Below the pieces are notes generated by a model that saw only the letters and a program-made list of their open reading frames with translations, searched no databases and had not been told where the DNA came from. Below are positions 9,809-18,955 of a stretch of DNA of 64,000 nucleotides, piece by piece. The stretch covers positions 124,001-188,000 of the forward strand of contig NZ_JACJOT010000018.1 in NCBI RefSeq assembly GCF_014695715.1, written 5' to 3'. Position 1 is the stretch's first letter, and each line of letters begins with the position of its first letter. This DNA is from Microcoleus sp. FACHB-68 (GTDB taxonomy: Bacteria > Cyanobacteriota > Cyanobacteriia > Cyanobacteriales > Oscillatoriaceae). The position numbers and the translations under genes were made by a program.

Positions 9809-9969
9809 TAGCTCAAAACTATAAAAACCGCAGGTAAATACAGTCGGTAGCAGATATTTTTAGAACTCCACAAATATCGGCGTATGCCCGACAGCATTTA
9901 TCGCTTACATTGTGGCGCAAGCATTCCTGCCGGCAATTGATCTGCGGTTTTAAATTCAAAACCGAAAAT

Positions 9970-10731
9970 ATGACTAAACCCATTGATGCGTTTAAAACAG
10001 CACTTCAGTTCACCCTCAAATGGGAAGGAGGTTATTCCCCCAACGATGTAAATGGTGCGGTGAATCGCGGAATTACTCAAGCTACCTACGACACCTATCG
10101 CCAAAACAAAAGTTTACCCCTACAGACAGTTAGCAAAATTACCGAAGCCGAAGTCGAAGAAGCCTATCTTGAACTTTACTGGAAGCCAGGGAAAGCAGAC
10201 TTGATGTGTTTGCCTTTGGCGATTGTCCACTTCGATACAGCCGTAAATTTTGGCGTCACCGGCAGTACCGAATTTTTGCAAGAAGCACTCGGCGGAGTGC
10301 CGGTGGACGGCGATTTTGGCCCCAAAACAATGGCAGCACTGCAGCAAGCAAATAACTTGGAAACAGCCAAGCGTTACTGTCAGTGCCGGCTCGACTATCG
10401 GCAGCAGCGAGTCAAATCAACCCCTAGCCACAAAATCTTTTTAGAGGGATGGCTAAATCGGGATAAGGACTTACTGCGCTTAATTAGCCAGCTTAACAAC
10501 GAAACCTCTGCCGGCGCAGATGTAGCAGTTGCGGAGGCTAACAACCCCACTGTTAATCAGACAAACGCTCAGCCAAACCCACCTGCTTTAGAGGAGCAAG
10601 GGAGCAAGGAAGAGTCTGTGAGTCCCCAGTTAAGCGTTAATTCGGAAAAGAAAGACAAGATTGTTGAAAAACTAGCGCAAGTCATCAACCTGCTTGAAGA
10701 AGTCGTAGTGACGCTCAAACAGTCTCAATAA
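9970..10731 (+). CDS. GH108-type N-acetylmuramidase
   Basis: Predicted peptidoglycan hydrolase of glycoside hydrolase family 108 (secretion-activator/endolysin-like). From ATG 9970 the protein is 253 residues. The N-terminal catalytic domain contains KWEGGYS with the likely catalytic E19, then NRGIT and TYD. A small peptidoglycan-binding region with VDGDFGPKTMAAL follows at about residues 110-130. The last 80 residues are low-complexity and end in an amphipathic helix, a tail not seen in the basic family. No signal peptide or nearby holin is visible, so how it would reach the wall is unclear. A phage origin is possible, but no other phage gene is nearby. Confidence 0.8.
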   Translation: MTKPIDAFKTALQFTLKWEGGYSPNDVNGAVNRGITQATYDTYRQNKSLPLQTVSKITEAEVEEAYLELYWKPGKADLMCLPLAIVHFDTAVNFGVTGSTEFLQEALGGVPVDGDFGPKTMAALQQANNLETAKRYCQCRLDYRQQRVKSTPSHKIFLEGWLNRDKDLLRLISQLNNETSAGADVAVAEANNPTVNQTNAQPNPPALEEQGSKEESVSPQLSVNSEKKDKIVEKLAQVINLLEEVVVTLKQSQ

Positions 10732-10833
10732 AAGAATTCAAAGAGGCGTTAGTGCCGGCATAGAGTACAGCTGTGCTATCGCACAGGTATGATGACGGTA
10801 CAAACTGACCATATCAGGGAACACCAAGAAATA

Positions 10834-12267
10834 ATGCGAATTCTTTTTGTTGCCGCAGAAGCGGCTCCCATAGCAAAAGTGGGTGGCATGGGCGATGTTG
10901 TCGGTGCTCTGCCGCAAGTGTTGCGAAAAATGGGGCATGATGTCCGCATCTTCATGCCTTACTATGGCTTCGTGCCAGACAAAATGAAGGTTCCCAAAGA
11001 GCCTGTCTGGCAAGGATATGCCATGTTCCAGAGCTTTTCCGTTTACGAAACCGTTCTCCCCGGCAGCGATGTCCCCCTGTACTTATTTGGCCATCCCTCC
11101 TTCTTACCTCGCCGCATCTACTCTGGCGATGACGAAGAGTGGCGCTTCACCCTGTTTGCCAACGGAGCTGCTGAGTTTGCCTGGAACTATTGGAAGCCCC
11201 AGATTATTCACTGCCACGACTGGCACACCGGCATGATCCCCGTGTGGATGAGCCAAGATCCTGATATCAGCACTGTCTTCACGATTCACAACCTCGCCTA
11301 TCAAGGGCCGTGGCGTTGGTATTTAGATAAAATTACCTGGTGCCCTTGGTATATGCAGGGTCACAACACGATGGCGGCTGCTGTTCAGTTTGCCGATCGC
11401 GTTAACACCGTCTCTCCCACCTATGCTGAGCAGATTAAGACAGCCGCTTATGGAGAACAAATCGAAGGGTTACTATCTTTTATCAGCAGTAAATTAAGCG
11501 GCATTCTTAACGGGATCGATACCGAAAGCTATAACCCTGCCACTGACAGATATCTCCCCGAAACATTCACGACTGAGACCCTTGATAACCGCATTGCAAA
11601 CAAAATTGCGCTGCAAGAAGAAGTGGGCTTAGAAGTCAACAAGGGTGCTTTCTTAATTGGGATTGTGACGCGGTTGGTGGAACAAAAGGGAATCGATCTG
11701 ATCTTGCAGATCCTTGATCGATTTATGGCTTATACGGATTCCCAGTTAATTTTGCTGGGCACCGGCGATCGCTATTACGAAACCCAAATGTGGCAGATTG
11801 CCTCCCGTTTCCCCGGTCGCATGGCCACCTATTTGCTGTATAACGATGCCTTGTCTCGGCGCATTTATGCCGGCTGCGATGCCTTCCTAATGCCAAGCCG
11901 GTTTGAGCCTTGCGGCATTAGCCAAATGCTCGCTATGCGCTACGGTTGCGTCCCTATCGTGCGGCGCACCGGCGGCTTAGTGGATACGGTTTCTCACCAT
12001 GAACCCAATACTAATGCCGGCACCGGCTACTGTTTCGACCGCTACGAACCCCTAGACCTTTATACCTCGATGGTTCGTGCCTCTGAAGCCTACCGTTTCC
12101 ACGACAAATGGCAGGAGTTGCAAAAGCGGGGGATGCAACAAGACTTTAGCTGGACTAAATCTGCCAAGGAGTATGTCAAATTGTACAACTCAATTTTAGG
12201 CATCACTGAGGAACCAGAGGAACCAGCAGATCCGCAGCCAGCGACAAAATTGGCGAAGGCGAAATAG
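10834..12267 (+). CDS. glgA: Glycogen synthase
   Basis: Transfers glucose from ADP-glucose to the growing alpha-1,4-glucan. The GT5 family N-terminus begins [17 protein letters not shown], and the ADP-glucose lysine motif KVGGMGD is at residues 15-21. The C-terminal FEPCGISQ block is intact. I chose ATG 10834 (477 residues) because cyanobacterial homologues begin there; an in-frame ATG at 10789 would add 15 residues of no known domain. Cyanobacteria often carry two glgA paralogues, and this looks like the shorter type. The gene is followed directly by a GGGGCAT repeat array. Confidence 0.95.
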   Translation: MRILFVAAEAAPIAKVGGMGDVVGALPQVLRKMGHDVRIFMPYYGFVPDKMKVPKEPVWQGYAMFQSFSVYETVLPGSDVPLYLFGHPSFLPRRIYSGDDEEWRFTLFANGAAEFAWNYWKPQIIHCHDWHTGMIPVWMSQDPDISTVFTIHNLAYQGPWRWYLDKITWCPWYMQGHNTMAAAVQFADRVNTVSPTYAEQIKTAAYGEQIEGLLSFISSKLSGILNGIDTESYNPATDRYLPETFTTETLDNRIANKIALQEEVGLEVNKGAFLIGIVTRLVEQKGIDLILQILDRFMAYTDSQLILLGTGDRYYETQMWQIASRFPGRMATYLLYNDALSRRIYAGCDAFLMPSRFEPCGISQMLAMRYGCVPIVRRTGGLVDTVSHHEPNTNAGTGYCFDRYEPLDLYTSMVRASEAYRFHDKWQELQKRGMQQDFSWTKSAKEYVKLYNSILGITEEPEEPADPQPATKLAKAK

Positions 12268-12270
12268 GGA

Positions 12271-12332
12271 ATGGGGCATGGGGCATTGGGCATGGGGGAT
12301 AGGGCAAGGCTGCGCCAACCTAAAGGTATGGG
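12271..12332. repeat. GGGGCAT array plus one 28-bp dispersed repeat
   Basis: Heptamer units (GGGGCAT, GGGCATT) run from 12271 to about 12304. They are joined to one copy of the dispersed repeat (12305-12332) that begins CAAGGCTGCGCC and ends AAAGGTATGGG. Seven further copies occur at 30.9, 40.7 and 42.0 kb. Confidence 0.9.
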
Positions 12333-12358
12333 TATTTCTCCCACTCTCACTCTCTCTA

Positions 12359-12405
12359 TAGGGGCGTTAGGTGTACCAACAAAAATGGTACGCGAAATGC
12401 CCCTA
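12359..12405. repeat. Composite foldback element
   Basis: Outer arms TAGGGGC (12359-12365) and GCCCCTA (12399-12405) enclose inner arms GTACCA (12373-12378) and TGGTAC (12386-12391). The 47-base foldback lies between glgA and the 5'-nucleotidase gene. It may terminate glgA transcription or be a tiny non-autonomous element. Confidence 0.6.
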
Positions 12406-12449
12406 GGAACCCCTCTTCCGCTCTATCTACTCAATTTTTATTTTTTTAG

Positions 12450-14009
12450 ATGCCGGCTATGAAACGAAAATGGCAAGTGTTAATTCTGGTGCTGCTGGTA
12501 TTGGCGATTGCTTTAATCAGGCCGGCTTTCGCCCAACCCGTTGACATTACGTTGTTGCAATTCAATGATGTTTATGAAATTACGCCGGTTGCCGGTGGAA
12601 AAATGGGGGGATTGGCTCGTGTCGCTACTATTCGCAAGCGTCTTTTAGCGCAGAATCCCCACACTTACACGATTCTCGCTGGCGATTTTTTCAGTCCTTC
12701 CGCACTTGGCACCGCAAAAGTTAATGGGGAACCCCTTGCCGGCCAACAAATGGTGGCGGTTCTGAATGCAATGGGGTTAGAATACGCAACTTTTGGAAAT
12801 CACGAGTTTGACCTTAAAGAAGATCAATTCTACCAGCGACTTAAAGAATCTCAGTTTAAATGGTTTTCTAGTAATGTCTTTGACGCGGCCGGCAAATCTT
12901 TTCCAGATGTACCGTTATCTGAAATTATTAATGTTAAAAGTAAGGATGGAACGGTCGTTAAAATTGGATTGATAGGCGTTACCATTGACAGCAATCGTCC
13001 CAATTATGTTAGCTACCGCGATCCGATTGAAACAGCGAGAGAACAGGTGCAAGCGCTTAAAGGTCGTGTTGATATTATCGTCGCAGTCACTCACCTAAAT
13101 TTAGCGCGAGATCAAGAACTGGCTGAATCTGTCCCAGAAATTGATTTAGTTCTGGGGGGACACGAACATGAAAACATTCAGCAGTGGCGCGGCAGTGATT
13201 TAACCCCCTTATTTAAAGCAGATTCTAATGTCCGCACCGTCTACATTCATCATCTGCATTACAATCCAAAAACCCGCAGCATCAAAGTTGAATCTCGCCT
13301 GACGCCACTGACAACTGATATCCCTGAAGATCCTGCAACTGCAAAAGTGGTTCAAGAATGGCAAGAACGAGGTTTTCAAGGATTTCGTGCGAATGGCTTT
13401 GCACCGGAAAAACAGATAACGACAACGGCTGTAACGCTTGATGGTTTGGAAGCAAGCGTCCGCAACCGGCCTACTCTGCTAACTGAATTAATTGCGATGG
13501 GAATGTTGCGAGAAGTAACCAATGCGGATCTCGCTATTTTTAATGGGGGTTCAATTCGGATTGATGATGTGATTCCACCTGGGCCGGTGACGGAATATGA
13601 TGTAATTCGGATTATGCCCTTTGGTGGGAATGTTTTGGCTGTATCAATCGAAGGTCAAGTGCTTAAACGGGTGCTGGATCAAGGAATTGCTAACCGAGGC
13701 ACCGGCGGCTATCTGCAAACCGCTAATGTGAGTTTAAGTCCAGAGAGTCGCACTTGGCTGATTGCCGGCGAACCACTCAACCTCAGCCGGCGCTATCTTG
13801 TGGCGATTAATGATTTCTTGCTTAAAGGCAAAGAAAAGAATTTAAATTTCTTAACTCCAGAACAACCGGGTGTGCAAGTGATTGAGAAAAAGCGCGATAT
13901 GCGTTTTGCTTTGATAGATGAGCTAAAACGGCAAAATTCTTCGGTTTCTTCTAAATTGCAGCCTCAAGCAAAGCAATCGTTAGCCTTGCCGGCAGTTGTT
14001 CACAGATAA
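12450..14009 (+). CDS. Secreted 5'-nucleotidase-family phosphoesterase
   Basis: Periplasmic bimetallic phosphoesterase of the UshA/5'-nucleotidase family, which dephosphorylates nucleotides or related esters to scavenge phosphate and nucleosides. The 519-residue protein starts with a signal peptide (basic start, hydrophobic 9-25, likely cleavage after AFAQ). The metallophosphoesterase domain shows FNDVYE, AGDFFSP, FGNHEFD and GGHEHEN metal-binding motifs. The C-terminal 5_nucleotid_C domain (about 325-490) carries FNGGSIR and MPFGG. An in-frame ATG at 12459 is an equally plausible start. It stands alone between repeat-rich spacers. Confidence 0.92.
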   Translation: MPAMKRKWQVLILVLLVLAIALIRPAFAQPVDITLLQFNDVYEITPVAGGKMGGLARVATIRKRLLAQNPHTYTILAGDFFSPSALGTAKVNGEPLAGQQMVAVLNAMGLEYATFGNHEFDLKEDQFYQRLKESQFKWFSSNVFDAAGKSFPDVPLSEIINVKSKDGTVVKIGLIGVTIDSNRPNYVSYRDPIETAREQVQALKGRVDIIVAVTHLNLARDQELAESVPEIDLVLGGHEHENIQQWRGSDLTPLFKADSNVRTVYIHHLHYNPKTRSIKVESRLTPLTTDIPEDPATAKVVQEWQERGFQGFRANGFAPEKQITTTAVTLDGLEASVRNRPTLLTELIAMGMLREVTNADLAIFNGGSIRIDDVIPPGPVTEYDVIRIMPFGGNVLAVSIEGQVLKRVLDQGIANRGTGGYLQTANVSLSPESRTWLIAGEPLNLSRRYLVAINDFLLKGKEKNLNFLTPEQPGVQVIEKKRDMRFALIDELKRQNSSVSSKLQPQAKQSLALPAVVHR

Positions 14010-14336
14010 GCGAGGAAAGCGGGAGAAAGGTGGCTTCTTTCCCCTCTCCTTTCCGAAAAGATAAATATTATAATAAATTTGGATTGCGACAAAAATTAGA
14101 GAAGATATGCGAAAACCTGAGCAAACGCAACCTTGTAAATATTTGCTCAATTGTTATATAAATTTTTCAGGAACATTAAAACTTTCAATTTTATCTAATA
14201 TCTAAGTTGACAAATGAATCCCATCTATCAGCGTAAAAGCTTGAAGATAAGGTTTGTGCCTGAAAATGGCACGAAAACTTTTAGATTGTCAAAACGTATC
14301 CTTTGGAAAATTATTAGTTTTGAGTGAAGTTGTAAA
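14010..14336. other. Intergenic region, nothing recognised
   Basis: 327 bases between the 5'-nucleotidase and LysM-M23 genes are AT-rich. A purine tract followed by a pyrimidine tract near 14020-14055 could pair weakly. No gene or clear element was seen. Confidence 0.4.
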
Positions 14337-15323
14337 ATGCTGAAACTCCATAAAATCTCTCAGGTAACTTTTAAGCCAAAATCTCAAAGCAAACACCTAA
14401 AATTGCGCTCTTTTTTCATTACCCTGCTGTGCTTGGGAATTGGCACTATAGAAACTCAGGTGAACGCGCAGCAAACGAAAAGCGCGAACTGCCAACCACC
14501 GGCACTGTCTCGCGTGAAACGGCACACGATTGCTGCGGGCGAAACGCTGGAAACTATTGCGCGTCAATACAATCTCATTGAGTCAACACTGATGGGGATG
14601 AACCCAATTTTGCAAAAGGGTGAGGTGCCGGTGGGAAGTGAAATTTTGATTCCACCTTACAATGGCATTCGTGTAGAAGTTCCTGCCGGCAAAACGTGGG
14701 AGAGTATCGCAACGGCCTATAATGTGCGTCCGGACGTGCTTTTCGAGGTCAATGGCTGCCAACCGGCACCGCCAGTGGTGTTTGTGCCGGGAGTGAATTG
14801 GTCGCCAAAAGATCCAGCAGAACAAAATGCGCCGAGTACAACGGATCGCGATGCCGGTGCAGTTGCCGGCTATCCTTTGTCAGAAGAAGCGCCTGTGATT
14901 TTGCGCTATGGCTGGCAACTGATGCCATTGCGCGGTGAAGTGGGATTCCACAGTGGAATAGACTTGCAAGCAAAGGTGGGAACGCCAATTTTGGCAGCCG
15001 GCACCGGCATCGTCGCGTTTGCCGGCGAACAAGGAAATTACGGTAATTTAGTCGTTGTGAATCACCCGCGCGGCAAACAAACTCGCTATGCACACCTTGA
15101 CACTATTTCCGTAAAAGCCGGCCAGCAGGTTAACCAGGGAGAGTCCCTAGGTACAGTGGGTTCCACCGGCAGTCCTGATGTCAAGGAAGCGCACTTGCAT
15201 TTTGAAATTCGCTATTCGACTCAACTTGGTTGGGTAGCAGAAGATCCACAAAAGTACATCGGATCAATGCCGGGGTCGCAATCAGTCTCGGTGTCAAATG
15301 ACAGCACTTTTCCAACCAAGTGA
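14337..15323 (+). CDS. LysM-M23 cell-wall endopeptidase
   Basis: Predicted exported zinc peptidase that cuts peptidoglycan cross-bridges, or an EnvC-like amidase activator. The 328-residue protein starts with a basic region and a hydrophobic export signal (about 24-44). Two LysM modules follow (about 62-107 and 112-140), and a peptidase M23 domain is at about 195-310. Zinc ligands H205 and D209 (in FHSGIDLQ) and H288 of HLH are present, with H253 (YAHLD) and H286 as the catalytic histidines. So the enzyme looks active, unlike degenerate EnvC types. LysM modules would hold it on the wall. It precedes a peptidoglycan-binding gene on the same strand by 180 bases. Confidence 0.93.
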   Translation: MLKLHKISQVTFKPKSQSKHLKLRSFFITLLCLGIGTIETQVNAQQTKSANCQPPALSRVKRHTIAAGETLETIARQYNLIESTLMGMNPILQKGEVPVGSEILIPPYNGIRVEVPAGKTWESIATAYNVRPDVLFEVNGCQPAPPVVFVPGVNWSPKDPAEQNAPSTTDRDAGAVAGYPLSEEAPVILRYGWQLMPLRGEVGFHSGIDLQAKVGTPILAAGTGIVAFAGEQGNYGNLVVVNHPRGKQTRYAHLDTISVKAGQQVNQGESLGTVGSTGSPDVKEAHLHFEIRYSTQLGWVAEDPQKYIGSMPGSQSVSVSNDSTFPTK

Positions 15324-15505
15324 GATTCGGAAAAACAGTATAGGCCGGTTTAAAATAATCTCGGTTGGCAAAGTGACAATTGAACACACAAATCTGCCCC
15401 AGACATCGGTGTGGTAAGCTACTGGCAAACCGCGATAAGCCTGAACCCAAAAGCAAGCTAGACTCGCTGTGAGCGCAAACGTGAATTGATAGCGGAGGTC
15501 AAACA

Positions 15506-16039
15506 ATGGCTTTAAAACTTGGAGATCAAAGTTACGAAGTTGAGCAATTAAAGCGACAATTAGAAACTTTGGGATACAGTATTGGCCGAATTAACGGTGA
15601 ATTCGACGCGCGAACCGATGACATTGTCAAAGCTTTTCAAGAAGAAGCAGGGCTGAAAATTGACGGGATTGTTGGCCCAACAACCAGCGGGGCGCTGAGT
15701 CAGGCAACTCAGGGAATCGTTACCATCCCGAATATCGGAGGGGCACTGGAACAATTTGCCGCTCCCGCTTCGCGCCCTGAAGCCAATATCAGTGGGGATT
15801 TTATCGAGGGACGCTGGCCGGCATGGCGTGTCATTGCTAGCGGTCTGAACGGTCGTAGTGGCCCTGGACTGGAGTATCCCGTTGAGTATGTATTCCCGAA
15901 CGGTCAGAGGTTTTCTCCCCATCAAGACTACACCCATCCCATTCAATTTGATTGGGTAGGTAAGCCGTGGATGGTCGTCAATGAAAGGGGCGCAGCATTC
16001 TTCGTGAGAGCAAACCGTAAGTTTATTGAACCAGTTTAA
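15506..16039 (+). CDS. Peptidoglycan-binding domain protein
   Basis: A 177-residue protein with an N-terminal PG_binding_1 domain (about 6-70; GxFDxxTxxxVxxFQ pattern and DGIVGPTT). The C-terminal half (about 95-177) has a compact, tryptophan-rich sequence including NGRSGPGLEYPV, which resembles a bacterial SH3-like fold. No signal peptide is visible, which is odd for a wall-binding protein. A strong ribosome-binding site (GGAGGT at 15494-15499, six bases before ATG) fixes the start. Its stop lies 11 bases before the SDR gene, so the two are probably co-transcribed. Confidence 0.82.
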   Translation: MALKLGDQSYEVEQLKRQLETLGYSIGRINGEFDARTDDIVKAFQEEAGLKIDGIVGPTTSGALSQATQGIVTIPNIGGALEQFAAPASRPEANISGDFIEGRWPAWRVIASGLNGRSGPGLEYPVEYVFPNGQRFSPHQDYTHPIQFDWVGKPWMVVNERGAAFFVRANRKFIEPV

Positions 16040-16050
16040 TCAGGGTGGTT

Positions 16051-17010
16051 ATGAAAGCACTTGTCACCGGCGCAAATGGATTCACCGGCTCTCACTTAGT
16101 GCGGTTGCTGTTGGCGCAAGGTCACTCAGTCATCGGCTTTGTGCGAAAGTCCAGCGATTTATCTCGCCTTGCTGATTGCAATGTCAAGCTCGCTTATGGT
16201 GATATTACCGACAGCGAAGCCTTGAAAGCAGCAATTGCCGGCGCGGATACTGTCTTTCACACAGCGGCTTATGTGGAACTGGGTATAGTCAATGAGGCGC
16301 AAATGCACCGGGTGAATGTGGAAGGAACCCGCGCCGTCCTGGAAGCGGCAAAAGCTGCCGGTGTGCAAAAAATGGTTTATTGCAGCACCATTGGGGTGTT
16401 TGGAGATACCGGCGGAAAAGTTGTCAGTGAAACGTTTAAACGTACGCAAACCAACTTCTCCTCTGCCTACGATCGCACCAAATACGAAGCGCAGCAGTTG
16501 GTGGATCAATTTGCTAAAGAAGGACTGCCGGTGGTCAGTCTTCTGCCTTCTGGAATTTTTGGCAGTGATGACCCTCATTTTGGGCCGGTGATGAAGCAAT
16601 TTCTCAAGGGAGGTTTGAAGTTGTGGGCGGGGGGTGAACGAATCACCGGCATCGTTCACGTCGATGACTTGGCCACCGCGATGATTTTGGCGGCAGAACG
16701 CGGTAAACCGGGGGAACACTACATTATCTCTGCCGGCGATCTCTCCACTCGCAAAATGTTTGAGATTTTTAGTCAGGAAACTGGGATTAAAGTGCCGGCT
16801 GAGGCACCGAAATTTATCGTTAGGCTGGCCGGCAATGTCCTCGATCCAATCGGACGTTTTTTCTCCTGGCAACCACCTCTCAGCCGAGAACGAGTTCACT
16901 ATGTTTATGATCGCTGCGTCCGAGTAGATGCCGGTAAAGCGCGACAAGAACTCGGCTGGCAACCACGTTCAGTTGAAGAAACCCTGCGACAAATCGTCAA
17001 AAGTATTTAG
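16051..17010 (+). CDS. NAD(P)-dependent SDR epimerase/dehydratase
   Basis: Extended short-chain dehydrogenase of the sugar-epimerase/dihydroflavonol-reductase type, 319 residues from ATG 16051. The Rossmann motif TGANGFTG occupies residues 6-13, and the catalytic pair is Y140 and K144 (YDRTK). The closest resemblance I can see is to hopanoid-associated HpnA-like and 3-beta-HSD-like proteins, but the substrate cannot be told from sequence. It follows the peptidoglycan-binding gene by 11 bases and is closed by a foldback element that begins 12 bases after the stop. An in-frame GTG two codons upstream is a less likely start. Confidence 0.85.
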   Translation: MKALVTGANGFTGSHLVRLLLAQGHSVIGFVRKSSDLSRLADCNVKLAYGDITDSEALKAAIAGADTVFHTAAYVELGIVNEAQMHRVNVEGTRAVLEAAKAAGVQKMVYCSTIGVFGDTGGKVVSETFKRTQTNFSSAYDRTKYEAQQLVDQFAKEGLPVVSLLPSGIFGSDDPHFGPVMKQFLKGGLKLWAGGERITGIVHVDDLATAMILAAERGKPGEHYIISAGDLSTRKMFEIFSQETGIKVPAEAPKFIVRLAGNVLDPIGRFFSWQPPLSRERVHYVYDRCVRVDAGKARQELGWQPRSVEETLRQIVKSI

Positions 17011-17021
17011 ATCGGCGGTTC

Positions 17022-17091
17022 TGTAGGGGCAAAACATTCGGGAATAACTGATCGTGTTCAGCGACGATTTTTATATCCGAATGCTTTGCCC
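17022..17091. repeat. Foldback (MITE-like) element
   Basis: The arms GGGCAAAACATTCGG (17027-17041) and CCGAATGCTTTGCCC (17077-17091) are inverted repeats with 14 of 15 positions paired. The left end extends to TGTAGGGGC, while the right end lacks the matching CCTACA, so the element looks truncated. Similar gggGCAAAGCATTCGG foldbacks are, to my knowledge, dispersed in many filamentous cyanobacteria. It sits between convergent genes and may serve as a two-way terminator. Confidence 0.75.
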
Positions 17092-17171
17092 TGAGCGAGT
17101 TTCGTAGTTTCGTGGCCGCTCAATTTGAGTTCAATGCTGTGATTAAAGACAATAAAATCACCCTCACAGAA

Positions 17172-17666
17172 CTAGCGCCCACCCGTCAGTCGGGCTAAGG
17201 CATCTTTAACTGCCGGCGGCAGTTGGCGCATAATCTTACCCTTTTCTCGGTCAACCGCCACCAACGTCACCCGACCCGTCAAATATAGCTGTTGGCCGTC
17301 GGGCGACTGAATTTGATAATCCCAATTCAGCCGAACCCCTTCGAGATCGGCCATGCTCGTCCTGACGACAACAGCCATTCCCATCTGCACAGAACGGTGG
17401 TAGCGCACGGTGAGTTCCACCACCGGCAGATCGCATCCCAACGCGACAAGATCGGCAAAGTTGATGCCAAGCGATCGCAAGCATTCCACCCGTGCCTCTT
17501 CCATCCAGGCAATGTAAGAACCGTGCCAGACATTGCCGCTATAGTCTGTGTGGTGCGGTTGCACTCGTACCGGATACTCAAACCAGGTTCCCGATGTCGC
17601 TGACGACAGCTTGTCGAGTGCGACAGTGGGTTGCAGTTGCGGTTGTATTTGGTTTTGCTCAGACAC
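17172..17666 (-). CDS. Hot-dog fold acyl-CoA thioesterase (4HBT)
   Basis: A 164-residue protein with a 4-hydroxybenzoyl-CoA-thioesterase-type hot-dog domain (about 25-145). The signature segment HHTDYSGNVWHGSYIAWMEEAR contains the catalytic aspartate. It probably hydrolyses an acyl- or aroyl-CoA; YbgC/FadM-like enzymes are the nearest in motif. A role as the DHNA-CoA hydrolase of phylloquinone synthesis is possible but the sequence around the catalytic Asp differs from what I recall of that enzyme. The first 20 residues are a polar extension. It is transcribed towards the SDR gene, separated by the foldback element. Confidence 0.85.
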   Translation of the reverse strand: MSEQNQIQPQLQPTVALDKLSSATSGTWFEYPVRVQPHHTDYSGNVWHGSYIAWMEEARVECLRSLGINFADLVALGCDLPVVELTVRYHRSVQMGMAVVVRTSMADLEGVRLNWDYQIQSPDGQQLYLTGRVTLVAVDREKGKIMRQLPPAVKDALARLTGGR

Positions 17667-18031
17667 GTTACAAATTGTTGAAAAACGCTAAATTTCTACA
17701 AATTCCGAGTGAGGACTCAATTTTATCCTTAAATCGTAAATGGCCGGCTCACTAAACCTGTTGCAAAAATCCTAGAAGATGGAAATGCCTACTCTCATCT
17801 GTGGGTCAGCGCAGACGCTAAGCAGCCGGCAACGGCAGACTGAGAGAAAATTTAGCTTGAAACCCGCCTGGAGGCAAGACGAGTGCTTGTAGTCTCCGGG
17901 CCACAAGGTGAGCGGTAGAGCGATTTTTGCAAGAAAGCTAGGATGGAACTGAGATTCTCTCCCTTTAACAAGTCAAAGAAATTACCGAGCCTGATGCCCA
18001 ACACACCCAACTATTTTAAGGAGATGAACCC
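17667..18031. other. Divergent promoter region with structured leader candidate
   Basis: This gap lies between the minus-strand thioesterase and the plus-strand stress-protein gene. It contains a two-tier hairpin: GCCTGGAG (17866-17873) pairs with CTCCGGGC (17894-17901), with an inner CAAG/CTTG stem. The hairpin is about 130 bases before the stress-protein start and could be a structured 5' leader. A ribosome-binding site AAGGAG (18018-18023) ends the region. Confidence 0.45.
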
Positions 18032-18868
18032 ATGATAGAAAAAATTTTGATAGGCGTTGCCGGTCGCGGGCTGTGCGAACAGATGCTCAAGATGCTGATG
18101 GAAATTCCTTCAATCCAAAAGGCATCCGTCACCGTGTTGCACGTCGTGCCAGAGCAAGTCAGCGCTGACGCAATGGCTGCCAAACTGGAAGAAGGGGGCA
18201 AAATTCTCGCTGAAGCGATTCAGACTTTGAACTTAGACCCCAAAAAAGTTACGGCAAGGCTGAAGCAAGGCGATCCCAAAACCACGGTTTGCGAAATCGC
18301 TGAGGAAATTAATGCTGACCTGATTATTATGGGTTCGCGCGGCCTAGGCCGGCTGCAATCGATCTTAGAAAACTCTGTCAGTCAGTACGTTTTCCAGCTC
18401 ACCTCTCGCCCGATGCTCCTGGTTAAGGATGATATTTATGTCAAACGGATCAAAAGCATCATGGTGGCGATGAACAAATCCGAGTCCGCCCAGAATTGCT
18501 TGAAGCTGGCTTTATTCTTGCTGCGAGATATCAAAGGCGGACAACTGGTGCTCTCCCACGTCAATCCCCCCGATCCCACCGCCAAACCTGAAGCTGACCC
18601 GGTTTTAGCGGCGGCAGTGGCTGAGGCGAAAAAGTACGGCGTTGCCACGCGCTGTATTACGGCTAAAGGGAAAGCCGGCGAAGAAATCTGCCGCATTGCC
18701 GAGGAGTCAAATGTTGACCTGTTGATGTTGGGTTCCCCAGATCGCCGTCCCTCAATTGCTAAAAGCTTTGTCGATCTCGACCGGCTTCTGGGCAATTCTC
18801 TGTCAGACTATGTTCGGGTTTATGCCAACTGCCCTGTGTTATTAGCCCGGAGTGTGGCTGAGGCATAA
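18032..18868 (+). CDS. Tandem universal stress protein
   Basis: A 278-residue protein made of two UspA domains (about 1-135 and 140-276). The first keeps the ATP-binding pattern G-x2-G-x9-G-like segment (GSRGLGRLQSILENSVS). In the second the loop is altered (GSPDRRPSI), so nucleotide binding may be confined to the first half. Tandem USPs usually act as stress-responsive cytosolic proteins without a known reaction. An AAGGAG ribosome-binding site eight bases ahead supports ATG 18032. A hairpin after the stop closes the unit. Confidence 0.92.
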   Translation: MIEKILIGVAGRGLCEQMLKMLMEIPSIQKASVTVLHVVPEQVSADAMAAKLEEGGKILAEAIQTLNLDPKKVTARLKQGDPKTTVCEIAEEINADLIIMGSRGLGRLQSILENSVSQYVFQLTSRPMLLVKDDIYVKRIKSIMVAMNKSESAQNCLKLALFLLRDIKGGQLVLSHVNPPDPTAKPEADPVLAAAVAEAKKYGVATRCITAKGKAGEEICRIAEESNVDLLMLGSPDRRPSIAKSFVDLDRLLGNSLSDYVRVYANCPVLLARSVAEA

Positions 18869-18898
18869 GGCACTCTTGACGCGCTTATATACAGCAAA

Positions 18899-18926
18899 GG
18901 CACCAGCGGAAAACTATCCGGGTGCC
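18899..18926. terminator. Hairpin between convergent genes
   Basis: GGCACC (18899-18904) pairs with GGTGCC (18921-18926), and a partly matched GCGG/CCG extension tightens the loop. It lies between the stress-protein stop and the psbM stop, so it probably ends transcription from both sides, although the T run is weak. Confidence 0.65.
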
Positions 18927-18955
18927 TGTTGTATTGAGTTAGTTATAGCCAACTC

